Below are positions 33,549 through 42,202 of a DNA stretch of 64,000 nt, one piece after another (within the stretch, counting starts at the first letter, position 1; every line of letters begins with the position of its first letter). The notes under the pieces were generated by a model. That model was given only the letters and a program-made list of their open reading frames with translations. It had not been told where the DNA came from and made no database searches. The stretch covers positions 1-64,000 of the forward strand of contig JBDLJH010000009.1 in NCBI GenBank assembly GCA_039714395.1. Direction: 5' to 3'. Source of the DNA: JAPHSX01 sp039714395 (GTDB lineage Bacteria > Pseudomonadota > Gammaproteobacteria > Thiohalomonadales > Thiohalomonadaceae). The position numbers were made by a program, and so were the translations under genes.

Positions 33549-33777
33549 AAAATGACTGTGAACCAGGTACTCTTATTTTCAACTTAGAGACTCATGCAGA
33601 GATATTTAATGCATGTGCTGCATCAGCTCGGTTGAGCTGACAGCTAGACTGGGATCTTTTGGGGGGAACAAGACACAAAATATACCGGGGAAAGGGCTGC
33701 AAGAACCCGTTGAGTTACCCCCTAATGAGGACTCTGTCAGTCTGGTGATAGATAAAGTCTATGAGGGTGCAGTTATC
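33549..33777. other. Intergenic stretch without a recognised gene
   Basis: This stretch lies between the riboswitch promoter and the 3' end of the sugar dehydrogenase. The plus-strand frame at 33613-33804 is open for 63 codons but has no recognisable family and no ribosome site. The other strand is broken. I see no RNA structure that I can name. Confidence 0.4.
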
Positions 33778-34887
33778 TTACATTGCAGGCTCTATGCGAA
33801 CTAATTTTCCGTTGTCCTCGTCTGTAAGCAGGTAGAGATAACCATCCGGGCCATTACGTACATCACGAATCCTTCCCAGTTCACCTTTTAGCAGACGATG
33901 TTCTTTTACTATCCGATTGCCATCCAGTTCCAGCCGCACCAGTAGCTGGAACTTGAGTGCACCGACAAACAGGTTGCCGCGCCACTGCGGAATTTTATCA
34001 CCGCTATAAAGGGCCATGCCGGAGGGGGCAATGGAAGGGTCCCAGTAGTAGAGCGGTTGCTCCATTCCCGCCTTGTGGGTGCCCTCACCAATCTTTGTGC
34101 CCCAGCCGTAGTTGACGCCATAGGTGATCACCGGCCAGCCGTAGTTGTTTCCCGCTTGAATGATATTTATCTCATCACCGCCCTGTGGGCCATGCTCATG
34201 CGTCCACACCTCTCCTGTTCGAGGATGCAGTGTCATCCCCTGTGGGTTGCGGTGGCCATAGCTGTAGATCTCGGACTTGGCCCCCTTTATGCCCACGAAG
34301 GGATTGTCCTGCGGGATACGGCCATCATCATGCAGGCGGACCACGGAACCTGCATGATCATTTAGCTCTTGTGCGCGTGGTCGCTCACCCCGTTCGCCAA
34401 GGGTGATGTAGAGATAGCCCTCCTGATCAAATAGCAGGCGTGAGCCAAAATGCCGCCCACCACGACTCTTTCTTTCGACCCGAAAGATTCGCTCTACATC
34501 AATTAAGCGCATCCCCTTGAGGCGTCCACGTATGACCTCGGTACCCAGGCCACCTTTGCCTGCCGCACTGAAGGAGAGATAGATCCAGCCGTTCTTTTTA
34601 TATTCTGGATGCAGCGCAATATCGAGCAGGCCTCCCTGTCCCTGTGCGCTAACCGGAGGTAAGCCTGTTATCGTCTGCGGGCGCAGTTTGCCGTTTTCGA
34701 TAAGGCGCAGATTTCCCGGGCGTTCGCTAATGAGAATGCGGTTATTCGGTAAAAAGGCCATGGCCCAGGGGTGCTCCAGTCCCTCGGCGATGGTGGTGAC
34801 TCTAAAGTCACTTTTCTCCTCTGCGAGCAGAGGGCCCGTGAATAGCTGAATCAGGAGAACAAAGGTGATGGCTGTGACTCTTTGCAT
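33778..34887 (-). CDS. PQQ-dependent sugar dehydrogenase (YliI/Asd-like)
   Basis: A 369-residue exported six-bladed propeller enzyme of the soluble aldose sugar dehydrogenase family. Signal peptide at 1-22 (ITFVLLIQLFTGPLLAEE). Core blocks are GLEHPWAMAFLPNNRILISE, GQGGLLDIALHPEYKKNGW, YGHRNPQGMTLHP, WTHEHGPQGGDEIN and a C-terminal RDVRNGPDGYLYLLTDE. I chose the internal ATG at 34887, preceded by GAGGAGAAC; the in-frame extension beyond it runs into a palindromic element and is not conserved. Confidence 0.9.
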   Translation of the reverse strand: MQRVTAITFVLLIQLFTGPLLAEEKSDFRVTTIAEGLEHPWAMAFLPNNRILISERPGNLRLIENGKLRPQTITGLPPVSAQGQGGLLDIALHPEYKKNGWIYLSFSAAGKGGLGTEVIRGRLKGMRLIDVERIFRVERKSRGGRHFGSRLLFDQEGYLYITLGERGERPRAQELNDHAGSVVRLHDDGRIPQDNPFVGIKGAKSEIYSYGHRNPQGMTLHPRTGEVWTHEHGPQGGDEINIIQAGNNYGWPVITYGVNYGWGTKIGEGTHKAGMEQPLYYWDPSIAPSGMALYSGDKIPQWRGNLFVGALKFQLLVRLELDGNRIVKEHRLLKGELGRIRDVRNGPDGYLYLLTDEDNGKLVRIEPAM

Positions 34888-34917
34888 AGTGTTCTCCTCT
34901 AATGAAGCTCCAGGGAA

Positions 34918-35077
34918 GGGAGCCTCTAATCTATTCCTGAACTCGCATCTCACGCCTAAAATATCCAGCTTCAGCGTTGCAATCCTTCGCAATAGCTCGC
35001 TATTACGTGCGGTTTGCGCCTTGAATCTGAATATTTTAGTCATAACCTGCTTCGTCCAAAATAAATCAGAGGCTCCC
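34918..35077. repeat. 160-bp palindromic MITE-like element
   Basis: Terminal inverted repeats GGGAGCCTCTAATCTATT (34918-34935) and AATAAATCAGAGGCTCCC (35060-35077) match at 16 of 18 positions. Inside, CTAAAATAT...CAG pairs with CTG...ATATTTTAG, and the centre holds AATAGCTCGCTATT, so the whole element can fold into one long hairpin. The right end coincides with the stop codon of the CoA-binding gene, and the left end lies just upstream of the sugar dehydrogenase start. No coding content. It is a candidate non-autonomous insertion. Confidence 0.7.
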
Positions 35078-35499
35078 TAGGGCATTAACTGCATGTAGTC
35101 GCGATAGATACAGCGATCCATCACCACGGTCATCCCCGCCGCCGCGGCCTTCTCTGCGGCCTCCTCATTGATCACCCCGTCCTGCAACCAGATCGCCTTA
35201 ATACCCAGTTCGATACAGGCATCGACGATGGGCATGACATGCTCGGAAGCACGAAATACATCGACCAGATCGGGCCTGTTTGGCAGGGCAAAGAGATCGG
35301 CATAGGCGGTTTCTCCCAGTACCTCCTCTACCGCCGGGCGCACCGGGATGATGCGGTAGCCAAAGCCCTGCATGGCTGCCGCCACGCGATGGCTGGGGCG
35401 GGTGGCCTTGGGCGAGAGACCGATCACGGCGATGCTCTTCACCTGTCGCAACAGCTCGCGCAAGGTATTGGGGTCAGGGTGGGTCATTTGAGTACTCAT
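35077..35499 (-). CDS. CoA-binding domain protein (YccU-like)
   Basis: A 140-residue protein consisting of one CoA_binding_2 Rossmann domain: SIAVIGLSPKATRPSHRVAA, GYRIIPVRPAVEEVLGE, VDVFRASEHVMPIV and WLQDGVINEEAAEKA. E. coli YccU is the reference. The role is unknown. Its stop codon sits at the edge of a palindromic element. The 154-bp gap on its 5' side, toward the Dab cluster, is not coding. Confidence 0.88.
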   Translation of the reverse strand: MSTQMTHPDPNTLRELLRQVKSIAVIGLSPKATRPSHRVAAAMQGFGYRIIPVRPAVEEVLGETAYADLFALPNRPDLVDVFRASEHVMPIVDACIELGIKAIWLQDGVINEEAAEKAAAAGMTVVMDRCIYRDYMQLMP

Positions 35500-35535
35500 G
35501 CATCGTTTCCAGTTGGGTCATACTTGAACAGTAGT

Positions 35536-35600
35536 CCATTTTCAGCTCGACAATACGCCTGAGTTGCCGCTTCTCACCCGAAAATGGCTGCTTGCAGCAG
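35536..35600. promoter_or_regulatory. Inverted repeats upstream of the Dab cluster
   Basis: CCATTTTC (35536-35543) and GAAAATGG (35580-35587) are perfect complements, and CTGCT-TGC-AGCAG follows at 35588-35600. They lie in the only spacer that can hold the promoter of the 35654-45214 operon. They may be operator sites, for example for a LysR-type regulator, but no such regulator is adjacent and the idea is untested. Confidence 0.3.
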
Positions 35601-35653
35601 ATTCCGCTACACTACCCGCCCCCAAGAATTATCACTATAAATAAAGACTGGTC

Positions 35654-37123
35654 ATGGATTCCCTGACACTGTTGCTGCTTACGCCATTTATCGGCGCCAT
35701 TCTTATCGCACTGTTACCGGGCGACAATCCTGCGCTATTCCGTGGCGTAGCCATTGGTGCCTCGGCCCTGGCCGCGATTCTATCGTGGATTCTGCTGTGG
35801 CATTTCGACACCACCACCGCAGCGATGCAGCTTGTCGTGGAGGTGCCATGGAATCCGCGCCTGGGCACCAGCTTTGCCCTCGGCATCGACGGCATCTCCC
35901 TGCCGATGGTGCTGCTGGCGACCCTGCTCAGCGTCATCGCCATCCTTGCCTCCGCCTCCATCACGGAGAAGAGCAAAGGCTACTACGCCCTGCTGCTGCT
36001 GCTGGAGACGGCGATGCTCGGCGTCTTCATGGCGCTGGACTGGGTGCTGTTCTACGTCTTCTGGGAACTGACCCTGATCCCGCTGTTCTTCCTGATCAAC
36101 GGCTGGGGCGGCAAGGGGCGGCAAACCGCCTCGCTCAACTTCGTGCTCTACACCATGGGTGGTTCGGTCTTCATGCTGCTGGCGCTGCTGCTGGTATTCG
36201 ATGAGGTGGGTACTCACAGCTTTGCCTTCGCCGACATTCTCGCCGGGGCGCGCGGCCTGCCCGCCGAGACCCAGATACTGATCTTCCTCGGCTTCCTCGT
36301 CGGCTTCGGGGTGAAGATGCCGATTTTCCCGCTACACGGCTGGCTACCGCTGGCCCACGTCGAGGCGCCCTCGCCGGTCTCCATTCTGCTCTCCGGCATC
36401 CTGTTGAAGATGGGCTCCTACGGCCTGATCCGTGCCACCTCGATGCTGCCCGAGGCGGCGATGGCGATGCAGGGGCTGCTGCTGGCACTTGCCCTCATCG
36501 CCATCGTCTACGGCGGCCTGCTGGCGTGGCGCCAGAGTGACCTGAAGCGCATGATTGCCTACTCCTCGGTCAGTCACATGGGCGTGGTTTTGCTCGGCAT
36601 CGCAACCCTCAACATCAACGGCCTCACCGGTGCGGTGATGCAGATGGTGGCCCACGGCCTGGTGGCGGCGGCACTGTTCCTGCTGATCGGCCTGCTCTAC
36701 GAGCGCACCCACACCCGCGACATCAACGACTACAGTTCGCTGGTGCGCACCACCCCGCGCTTTGCCTTCTTCACCTCGCTCGCCTTTGTCGCCGCGGTCG
36801 GCATGCCCGGCACCGCTGGCTTCGTCGCCGAGCTGCACGCCCTGGTGGGCGGCTTCGAGCGCTGGGGCTGGCTGGTGATCGGACTGAGCTTCGGTGTCTT
36901 GATCAGCGCCGCCTATGCGGTGCGTACCGTCAGCCGCCTCTTCACCGGGCCGGTACGCCAACAGATGCACGGCACCACCGACCTGCAGCGCGGTGAGTTG
37001 CTGGCCGCCTCAGTGCTGACCCTGGGCTTTCTGCTCCTCGGCTTCATACCGGCACCGGCGCTGGAGTTGATGGGCGCCTCGGTGAGCCAGCTCGGTGCCC
37101 TCTTTACCGGTATGGGGGGCTAG
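35654..37123 (+). CDS. NuoM/MrpD-like antiporter subunit 1 of the Dab cluster
   Basis: A 489-residue polytopic membrane protein of the proton-conducting transporter family (PF00361), with about 13-14 helices. The proton-path residues are kept: E138 in FWELTLIP, K221 in GVKMPIFPLHGWLP and the Lys in LLKMGSYGLIRA. It lacks other complex I partners nearby. It is the first gene of the DabA cluster, separated from dabA by 4 nt, so it probably forms part of the energy-coupling membrane unit for inorganic carbon uptake. Confidence 0.9.
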   Translation: MDSLTLLLLTPFIGAILIALLPGDNPALFRGVAIGASALAAILSWILLWHFDTTTAAMQLVVEVPWNPRLGTSFALGIDGISLPMVLLATLLSVIAILASASITEKSKGYYALLLLLETAMLGVFMALDWVLFYVFWELTLIPLFFLINGWGGKGRQTASLNFVLYTMGGSVFMLLALLLVFDEVGTHSFAFADILAGARGLPAETQILIFLGFLVGFGVKMPIFPLHGWLPLAHVEAPSPVSILLSGILLKMGSYGLIRATSMLPEAAMAMQGLLLALALIAIVYGGLLAWRQSDLKRMIAYSSVSHMGVVLLGIATLNINGLTGAVMQMVAHGLVAAALFLLIGLLYERTHTRDINDYSSLVRTTPRFAFFTSLAFVAAVGMPGTAGFVAELHALVGGFERWGWLVIGLSFGVLISAAYAVRTVSRLFTGPVRQQMHGTTDLQRGELLAASVLTLGFLLLGFIPAPALELMGASVSQLGALFTGMGG

Positions 37124-37127
37124 CGGC

Positions 37128-40100
37128 ATGAGCGAAAACCACTCCACTCCTACCGACATCCGCGAGGCGATGCGCCACGCCATCGAACACTTTGAGCACG
37201 TGCTACCGGCACAGGCGCCAATTCGCGACTTCGTCCACCACAACACCTTGCACGGTTTCCAGCACCTTGGCTTCCCCGAGGCCCTGAGCTCGGCACGCAA
37301 GGCCAACGGGGCCTACGGCTACCAGAGCGCCGACGACTATCGCCGCTACTACGCCGAGGGACGCATCGAGCGCCAGGACCTTGCCGCGGTGCTGGCCGAG
37401 GACGAGCGATTTGATGCCGAGTCTCCCCTGATCGAGGGCGAGGGCCTTAGCCTGAGCCAGGCCGACCTGATGATCGCCGCCATCACCAATCCGATCAAGG
37501 CGGTGACCAACTGCCAGCTCAACTGGCAGATTGAGGAGAGCGCGGCACTGGGCCGTTTTGCTGAGGGGGTTGCCTATGAGAGCCGCAAGCGCATCCTCGA
37601 CCAGAACCGCAAGTCAGAATCCGAGAGCGTCGCCGCGCTATGGCAGGCAACACTGGAGCGCCTGGGTCTGCAACACTTCCTGCTCCACCCCGAGGAGTTG
37701 ACCGACCTGAGTCCAGAGCTGGCCGAGTCGCTACTGGGGACAGAGGCACACGAGGTAGGCGGCGACGAACCACTTAGCCACACTCTGATGCGCAAGGCCG
37801 GCACCAAGCTGCTGGATGATCTGCTGGGACAGGTTGGTGAGGAGCTCACTCTGCGTGGGCTGATCAATCAGCTCACCGGCAACGACATCCTTGAGGAGAT
37901 CCGCCCCGCACTGATCCGCCTGATGGGGGCCTACCTCGATCAGGGACTGGCCGCCTGGCACGGCGAGGATCGTAGCGTCGGCTTCTTCCAGTACTGGCGC
38001 AACAGCGCCGAGGACGAGATGGCGTGGCTGTTCGATGATTTGCCGGAATGGCATGACGAGCTGGAGATGCTGGCCGACGACTCCTTCGATGTGGTGATGG
38101 AAGAGCTGCAGCGCCTCGGCCTGCCCGAGGAGAAGTGGACCGCCTACATTGAGCGGCTGGCACTGGAGCTGCCCGGCTGGTCCGGCATGTTCCTGTGGCG
38201 TCACAACCATCCCGGCTACGAGGGGCTAAAACCCGACCAGGTCGAGATGATGGATTACCTGGCGGTGCGCCTGGTGCTGGAGCGCATCTATGCCCAGCGT
38301 ATCTGCCGCAAGCTGTGGCGCATCGAGGCGAGCCTGGAGATGCTGCGCTGGTATTTCAGACGCCGCCGCTCCGAGCTGTTCGTGCGCTACACTCTGTTCA
38401 ACCAGCGCCTGCCCGAGTACCTGGTCAACGCCGCCCAGCGCCTGAGCGAGGACTACACCGGCAGCGATGACTACCTCAGCTGGCAACTGCTGGCCAACAA
38501 GGTCTGGACCTGGAAACAGAGCCCCGCCTCCGACACCCTTAGCGGCCATACCGTATTGAAAAGCGGCTGGAGGCTGTTCCTGCTGGCCCAGCGCCTGGGG
38601 CTGGGTGGCAGCGAAGTCCTCGGGCTTGAGGATACGCAGCTCGATGCCCTGTTTGCCGCCCTCGACCTGGACGATGAGACTACCGGCTTTATCTGGCTGC
38701 AGGCCTACGAGCGCCACTACCACGAGCAGGTCTATAACGCCCTGACGCAGAACCACGGCCGCGGCCCCTGGGCCGAGCGTGGTGGCAGGGCGGGACGCCC
38801 TTCTGCACAAATCATCTTCTGCATGGATGATCGCGAAGAGTCGATCCGCCGCCACCTTGAGGAGCTCGATCCCGCGATCGAGACCCTGGGGGCCGCCGCC
38901 CACTTTAACGTCTTCCAGTTCTGGAAACCGCTCGATAGCGCAAAACCGATCACTCTCTGCCCGGTGGTCACGGTGCCGACCCATGAGACCCGTGAGATCC
39001 CTGCCAAGGGGCAGGAGGCCGCCGCCACCCTCAATAGCCGCCGCCGCGCACTGCGCCTGAGCATCAAGGAACGTCTGTTCCAGTCGACCCGGCTAAATCC
39101 CATCACCTCTCTGCCGATGATGGCACTGGCCGCACCGCTCAGTCTGGCGGTGCTGGCCGGTAAGGTTCTTGCCCCCTTCCGCACCGGTCGCCTGCTCGAG
39201 CAGCTGCGCCGCCGCTTCGATAAAGACGGGATTATCACCGATACCATCTTCACCGCAGCAAAACAGCGTAGTGATGCCACCCCCGATGATCCCCAGCTCG
39301 GCTTTAGCGACGTGGAACAGGCCGACCGCTGCGAGGCATTCCTGAAAAACAACGGCATGCTCAAGGACTTCTCACGCCTGGTGGTGATCATGGGTCATGG
39401 CTCAATGAGCCAGAACAACCCCCACCTGGCCGCCTACGACTGCGGTGCCTGTTCCGGTCGTCACAGTGGCGCCAATGCCCGCACCTTTGCCGCCTTTGCC
39501 AATCGCCCCGAGGTGCGCGCCATCCTGCGTGAGCGCGGCATCACCATCGAGGAGGACGCCTGGTTCCTCGGCGCCGAACACAACACCTGTGATGAGCAGA
39601 TCCACTGGTACGACCTCGATAAGGTCCCCGAAACCCATCGCAAAGATCTCGAACAGTTGCAGTCGATTTTCGCCAAGGCAACACGTCAGTCCGCACACGA
39701 GCGTGCCCGCCGTTTTGCCTCGGCACCGGATACCGGGAAGCTCAGCCTGGAGAAGGCCTATAACCACAGCGTGGGACGCTCCACGGACTTTAGTCAGGCG
39801 CGCCCCGAGCTGGGCCATGCCACCAACGGTTTTGCCTTTATCGGACGTCGCTCCGCCACCCGCGGCGCCTTCTTCGACCGGCGCGTCTTCCTCATCTCCT
39901 ACGACCCCAACATCGACGAAGACGGTAGCGTGATCGAGCGCCTGCTGCTGGCCAACGGCCCGGTGGGGGCCGGTATCAACCTGGAGTACTACTTCTCCAC
40001 GGTGAACAACGAGGGCTACGGCTGCGGCTCCAAGGTGACCCACAATGTGAGCGGCATGCTGGGTGTGATGCACGGTGCCAGTGATGACCTGCGTACCGGC

Positions 40101-40421
40101 CTGCCGCGGCAGATGATCGAGATCCACGAGGCGATGCGCCTGCTGGTGGTGGTGGAGGCCAAGACCGAGCTGCTCACCGAGATCTACCTGCGCCAGCCGC
40201 CGCTGCAGGAGCTGATCGGTAACGGCTGGCTCATCGTCGCCGCCAAGGACCCCGACTCGTCCCGCATCGACCGCTTCATCCCCGACAAGGGATGGGTGCA
40301 GTGGGAGGGCGAGCTGAAAGACCTACCGCAGGTCAAATGCTCACCCGACTGGTATACCGGCCATCGACAGCCGCTGCCGATGAGCCTGATCAAACAGCAG
40401 GAGCTTGGCAATGCTTCTTAA
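37128..40421 (+). CDS. dabA: DabA-type inorganic carbon transporter subunit (DUF2309)
   Basis: A 1097-residue DUF2309 protein. DabA proteins resemble beta-carbonic anhydrases and, with a membrane partner, drive one-way conversion of CO2 to bicarbonate in the cytosol. The expected zinc and catalytic residues are present: C565 and D567 (IIFCMDDREE), H757 (VIMGHGSM) and C772 (YDCGACSG). The C-x-D pair and the 15-residue H-to-C spacing equal those of Halothiobacillus DabA2. The protein is longer than that one, mainly in the N-terminal part. The start has a GGGGGG-type ribosome site; the stop overlaps the next gene by 11 nt. Confidence 0.94.
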   Translation: MSENHSTPTDIREAMRHAIEHFEHVLPAQAPIRDFVHHNTLHGFQHLGFPEALSSARKANGAYGYQSADDYRRYYAEGRIERQDLAAVLAEDERFDAESPLIEGEGLSLSQADLMIAAITNPIKAVTNCQLNWQIEESAALGRFAEGVAYESRKRILDQNRKSESESVAALWQATLERLGLQHFLLHPEELTDLSPELAESLLGTEAHEVGGDEPLSHTLMRKAGTKLLDDLLGQVGEELTLRGLINQLTGNDILEEIRPALIRLMGAYLDQGLAAWHGEDRSVGFFQYWRNSAEDEMAWLFDDLPEWHDELEMLADDSFDVVMEELQRLGLPEEKWTAYIERLALELPGWSGMFLWRHNHPGYEGLKPDQVEMMDYLAVRLVLERIYAQRICRKLWRIEASLEMLRWYFRRRRSELFVRYTLFNQRLPEYLVNAAQRLSEDYTGSDDYLSWQLLANKVWTWKQSPASDTLSGHTVLKSGWRLFLLAQRLGLGGSEVLGLEDTQLDALFAALDLDDETTGFIWLQAYERHYHEQVYNALTQNHGRGPWAERGGRAGRPSAQIIFCMDDREESIRRHLEELDPAIETLGAAAHFNVFQFWKPLDSAKPITLCPVVTVPTHETREIPAKGQEAAATLNSRRRALRLSIKERLFQSTRLNPITSLPMMALAAPLSLAVLAGKVLAPFRTGRLLEQLRRRFDKDGIITDTIFTAAKQRSDATPDDPQLGFSDVEQADRCEAFLKNNGMLKDFSRLVVIMGHGSMSQNNPHLAAYDCGACSGRHSGANARTFAAFANRPEVRAILRERGITIEEDAWFLGAEHNTCDEQIHWYDLDKVPETHRKDLEQLQSIFAKATRQSAHERARRFASAPDTGKLSLEKAYNHSVGRSTDFSQARPELGHATNGFAFIGRRSATRGAFFDRRVFLISYDPNIDEDGSVIERLLLANGPVGAGINLEYYFSTVNNEGYGCGSKVTHNVSGMLGVMHGASDDLRTGLPRQMIEIHEAMRLLVVVEAKTELLTEIYLRQPPLQELIGNGWLIVAAKDPDSSRIDRFIPDKGWVQWEGELKDLPQVKCSPDWYTGHRQPLPMSLIKQQELGNAS

Positions 40422-41943
40422 ACTTATCCCGCTGATCCCGGTCCTGCCGCTACTAGCCACATTGTGGATCGCCATTAGCTACGCCTTTGGCCCCAACCGC
40501 GGTGAGGTGGGCGAGAAGATGACCAGCCGCATCGCGCTGATGGCCTCTGGCCTGTCGCTGCTGATCATCCTCGCCATCGACATTATGTCGCTGCGCTATG
40601 GCGCAACACCGGGACAGGTAGTGCTGGGGCAGTGGCTGGCGGTGGGTGAGTACCAGGTCAACATCAGCTTTACCCTCGATGCCCTGGGTCTGATGATGAC
40701 CACTCTGGTGGCGCTCATCGCCTTTCTCACCCTGCGCTTCTCGGTCAACTACATGCATCGCGAGGCAGGGTTCCAGCGCTTCTTTATGGTGATGTCGCTG
40801 TTCACCGCGGCGATGCTGCTGATCGTCAGCGCCGGTAATGCGCTGCTGATGTTTATCGGCTGGGAGCTGGCGGGGGTCAGCTCTTACCTGCTGATCGCCT
40901 ACGTCTTCGAGCGCCCCACGGCCACCACCAACGCCACCCGCGCCTTTGTCACCAACCGCATCGGCGATGCCGGATTCATCCTCGCCCTGTTCCTGGCCAT
41001 CAGCGGGCTCGGTGGTGTGGAGTGGCCCACCCTGCTGGGTGCCAATATCAGTGCCGGTGGCGAGATGGAAAGCCTGGGTGCCGCCATGCTGGCAGGGGCC
41101 TTCCTTATTGCCGCGTTGGCCAAGTCAGCGCAGTTCCCCTTCGCCGCCTGGATCGGACGTGCGTTGGAGGGGCCGACCCCCTCCTCGGCGATCTTCTACG
41201 GCTCGCTGATGGTACACGCCGGGGTCTACCTGTTGATTCGCCTGCAGCCACTGTTTGAGCAGGTGCCTGCGCTGTCGCCGCTACTGGTGATCTTCGGCCT
41301 CATCTCCGTGCTCTACGGCTGGCTCGGTGCCCAGGTACAGAGCGACGTGAAATCGGGACTGATGTTCGCCACCACCGCACAGGTGGGCCTGATGTTTATC
41401 GAGTGTGGTCTTGGCTGGTACGAGCTGGCCACCTGGCACCTGATGGCCCACGCCTCTTGGCGTGCACTGCAGTTCCTCAGCTCCCCGTCGATGTTGCAGC
41501 TGGTGGAACATCCCGCCAGACCGGTACCCGGCTGGCTGCGCCGCCGCCACTGGCTCTACAACGCCACCCTGCAGCGCTTCTGGCTCGATGAGCTTAGCGA
41601 CAGCCTGCTGGTGCGTCCCACCCACGAGCTGGCACGCGAGGTAGAGCGCTTTGATGCCACGGTGGTCAACCGTATGGTCGGCCATGAGGGCAGTGGTTCT
41701 GTCACCGTCGCTGAGTCAAAGGGTGGCATCGGCACCGGTCGTGGCCTGGTCGGACGCGGCATGGAGTGGCTGGCCAGCCGCATGGAGTGGCTGGAGGAGA
41801 ACCTTATCCTGCGCAGCGGCGGTGAGGGCCTTATCGGACTCATCGCCCGCATCGGCAAACAGGCGCAGCTCATAGAAAAGCTGCTGGAGCAGCCACGTTA
41901 TCTGTGGCTAATGATCATGGCGACCTTCGTGGTCATCTTTTAG
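40411..41943 (+). CDS. dabB: DabB-like NuoL/MrpA-type antiporter subunit 2
   Basis: A 510-residue PF00361 membrane protein directly coupled to dabA (11-nt overlap, AGGAG site before the ATG). Key residues: E152 in FIGWELAGVSSYLL, K238 in AALAKSAQFPF and His in LMVHAGVYLLIR, as in NuoL. It lacks the long lateral helix of true NuoL. The C-terminal part (370-480) is an amphipathic charged region. By position and type it is the best candidate for the canonical DabB partner. Confidence 0.9.
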   Translation: MLLKLIPLIPVLPLLATLWIAISYAFGPNRGEVGEKMTSRIALMASGLSLLIILAIDIMSLRYGATPGQVVLGQWLAVGEYQVNISFTLDALGLMMTTLVALIAFLTLRFSVNYMHREAGFQRFFMVMSLFTAAMLLIVSAGNALLMFIGWELAGVSSYLLIAYVFERPTATTNATRAFVTNRIGDAGFILALFLAISGLGGVEWPTLLGANISAGGEMESLGAAMLAGAFLIAALAKSAQFPFAAWIGRALEGPTPSSAIFYGSLMVHAGVYLLIRLQPLFEQVPALSPLLVIFGLISVLYGWLGAQVQSDVKSGLMFATTAQVGLMFIECGLGWYELATWHLMAHASWRALQFLSSPSMLQLVEHPARPVPGWLRRRHWLYNATLQRFWLDELSDSLLVRPTHELAREVERFDATVVNRMVGHEGSGSVTVAESKGGIGTGRGLVGRGMEWLASRMEWLEENLILRSGGEGLIGLIARIGKQAQLIEKLLEQPRYLWLMIMATFVVIF

Positions 41944-42049
41944 TCGAGTTCGAATTACTCACCAGGCGGCACGACAGAATACTTATATGATTTGGAAATT
42001 ATCGGTTATGACTCACACACAATTTGATGTCTGTACCAAAGTTCAGCCT

Positions 42050-42171
42050 ATCCCGGCCCTGGCTTGTTTCCGCACGCCTGAACTTGCTCTTCACTCAGGC
42101 TGTAGCTGCAACTACAGCCTTCGCTCCAGAGCTGCGTTCAGACGCACGGATCCTGCGCCAGCATCCGGGAT
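42050..42171. repeat. Long imperfect palindrome inside the Dab operon
   Basis: The centre is GGCTGTAG-CTGCAA-CTACAGCC (42098-42119). Outward, CTGAAC pairs with GTTCAG, GCACGC with a GACGCAC stretch, and ATCCCGG (from 42050) with CCGGGAT (to 42171), giving an imperfect hairpin of about 120 bp. It sits in the 259-bp gap 41944-42202, the only sizeable gap in the operon. It may be a MITE-like insertion or a processing or attenuation structure that lowers expression of the last two genes. No gene is visible in the gap. Confidence 0.6.
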
Positions 42172-42202
42172 CCTGATGAGCAATCCGAGCTAGGTAGTCA
42201 CG

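Noticed and set aside
33650..33740. Possible thiamine riboswitch (ACCCGTTGAG segment)
   Set aside because: Only one short block resembles the TPP aptamer; the required CTGAGA and GATCTGGATAATGCCAGCG-like parts are missing and no thiamine gene follows.
33613..33804. Short plus-strand open frame between the riboswitch and the sugar dehydrogenase
   Set aside because: No start site with a ribosome binding sequence, no family; it runs into the antisense of the dehydrogenase 3' end.
34888..35043. N-terminal extension of the sugar dehydrogenase
   Set aside because: The extension is encoded mainly by the palindromic element, precedes the signal peptide and would destroy export; the ATG at 34887 fits better.
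36344..36970. Long minus-strand open frame inside the first Dab membrane gene
   Set aside because: It is antisense to a clear NuoM-like gene in GC-rich DNA. Its product is low-complexity, His/Gln/Glu-rich and without any domain.
39402..40127. Long minus-strand open frame inside dabA
   Set aside because: It overlaps the catalytic part of DabA completely. The composition is typical of a shadow frame and there is no ribosome site or family match.
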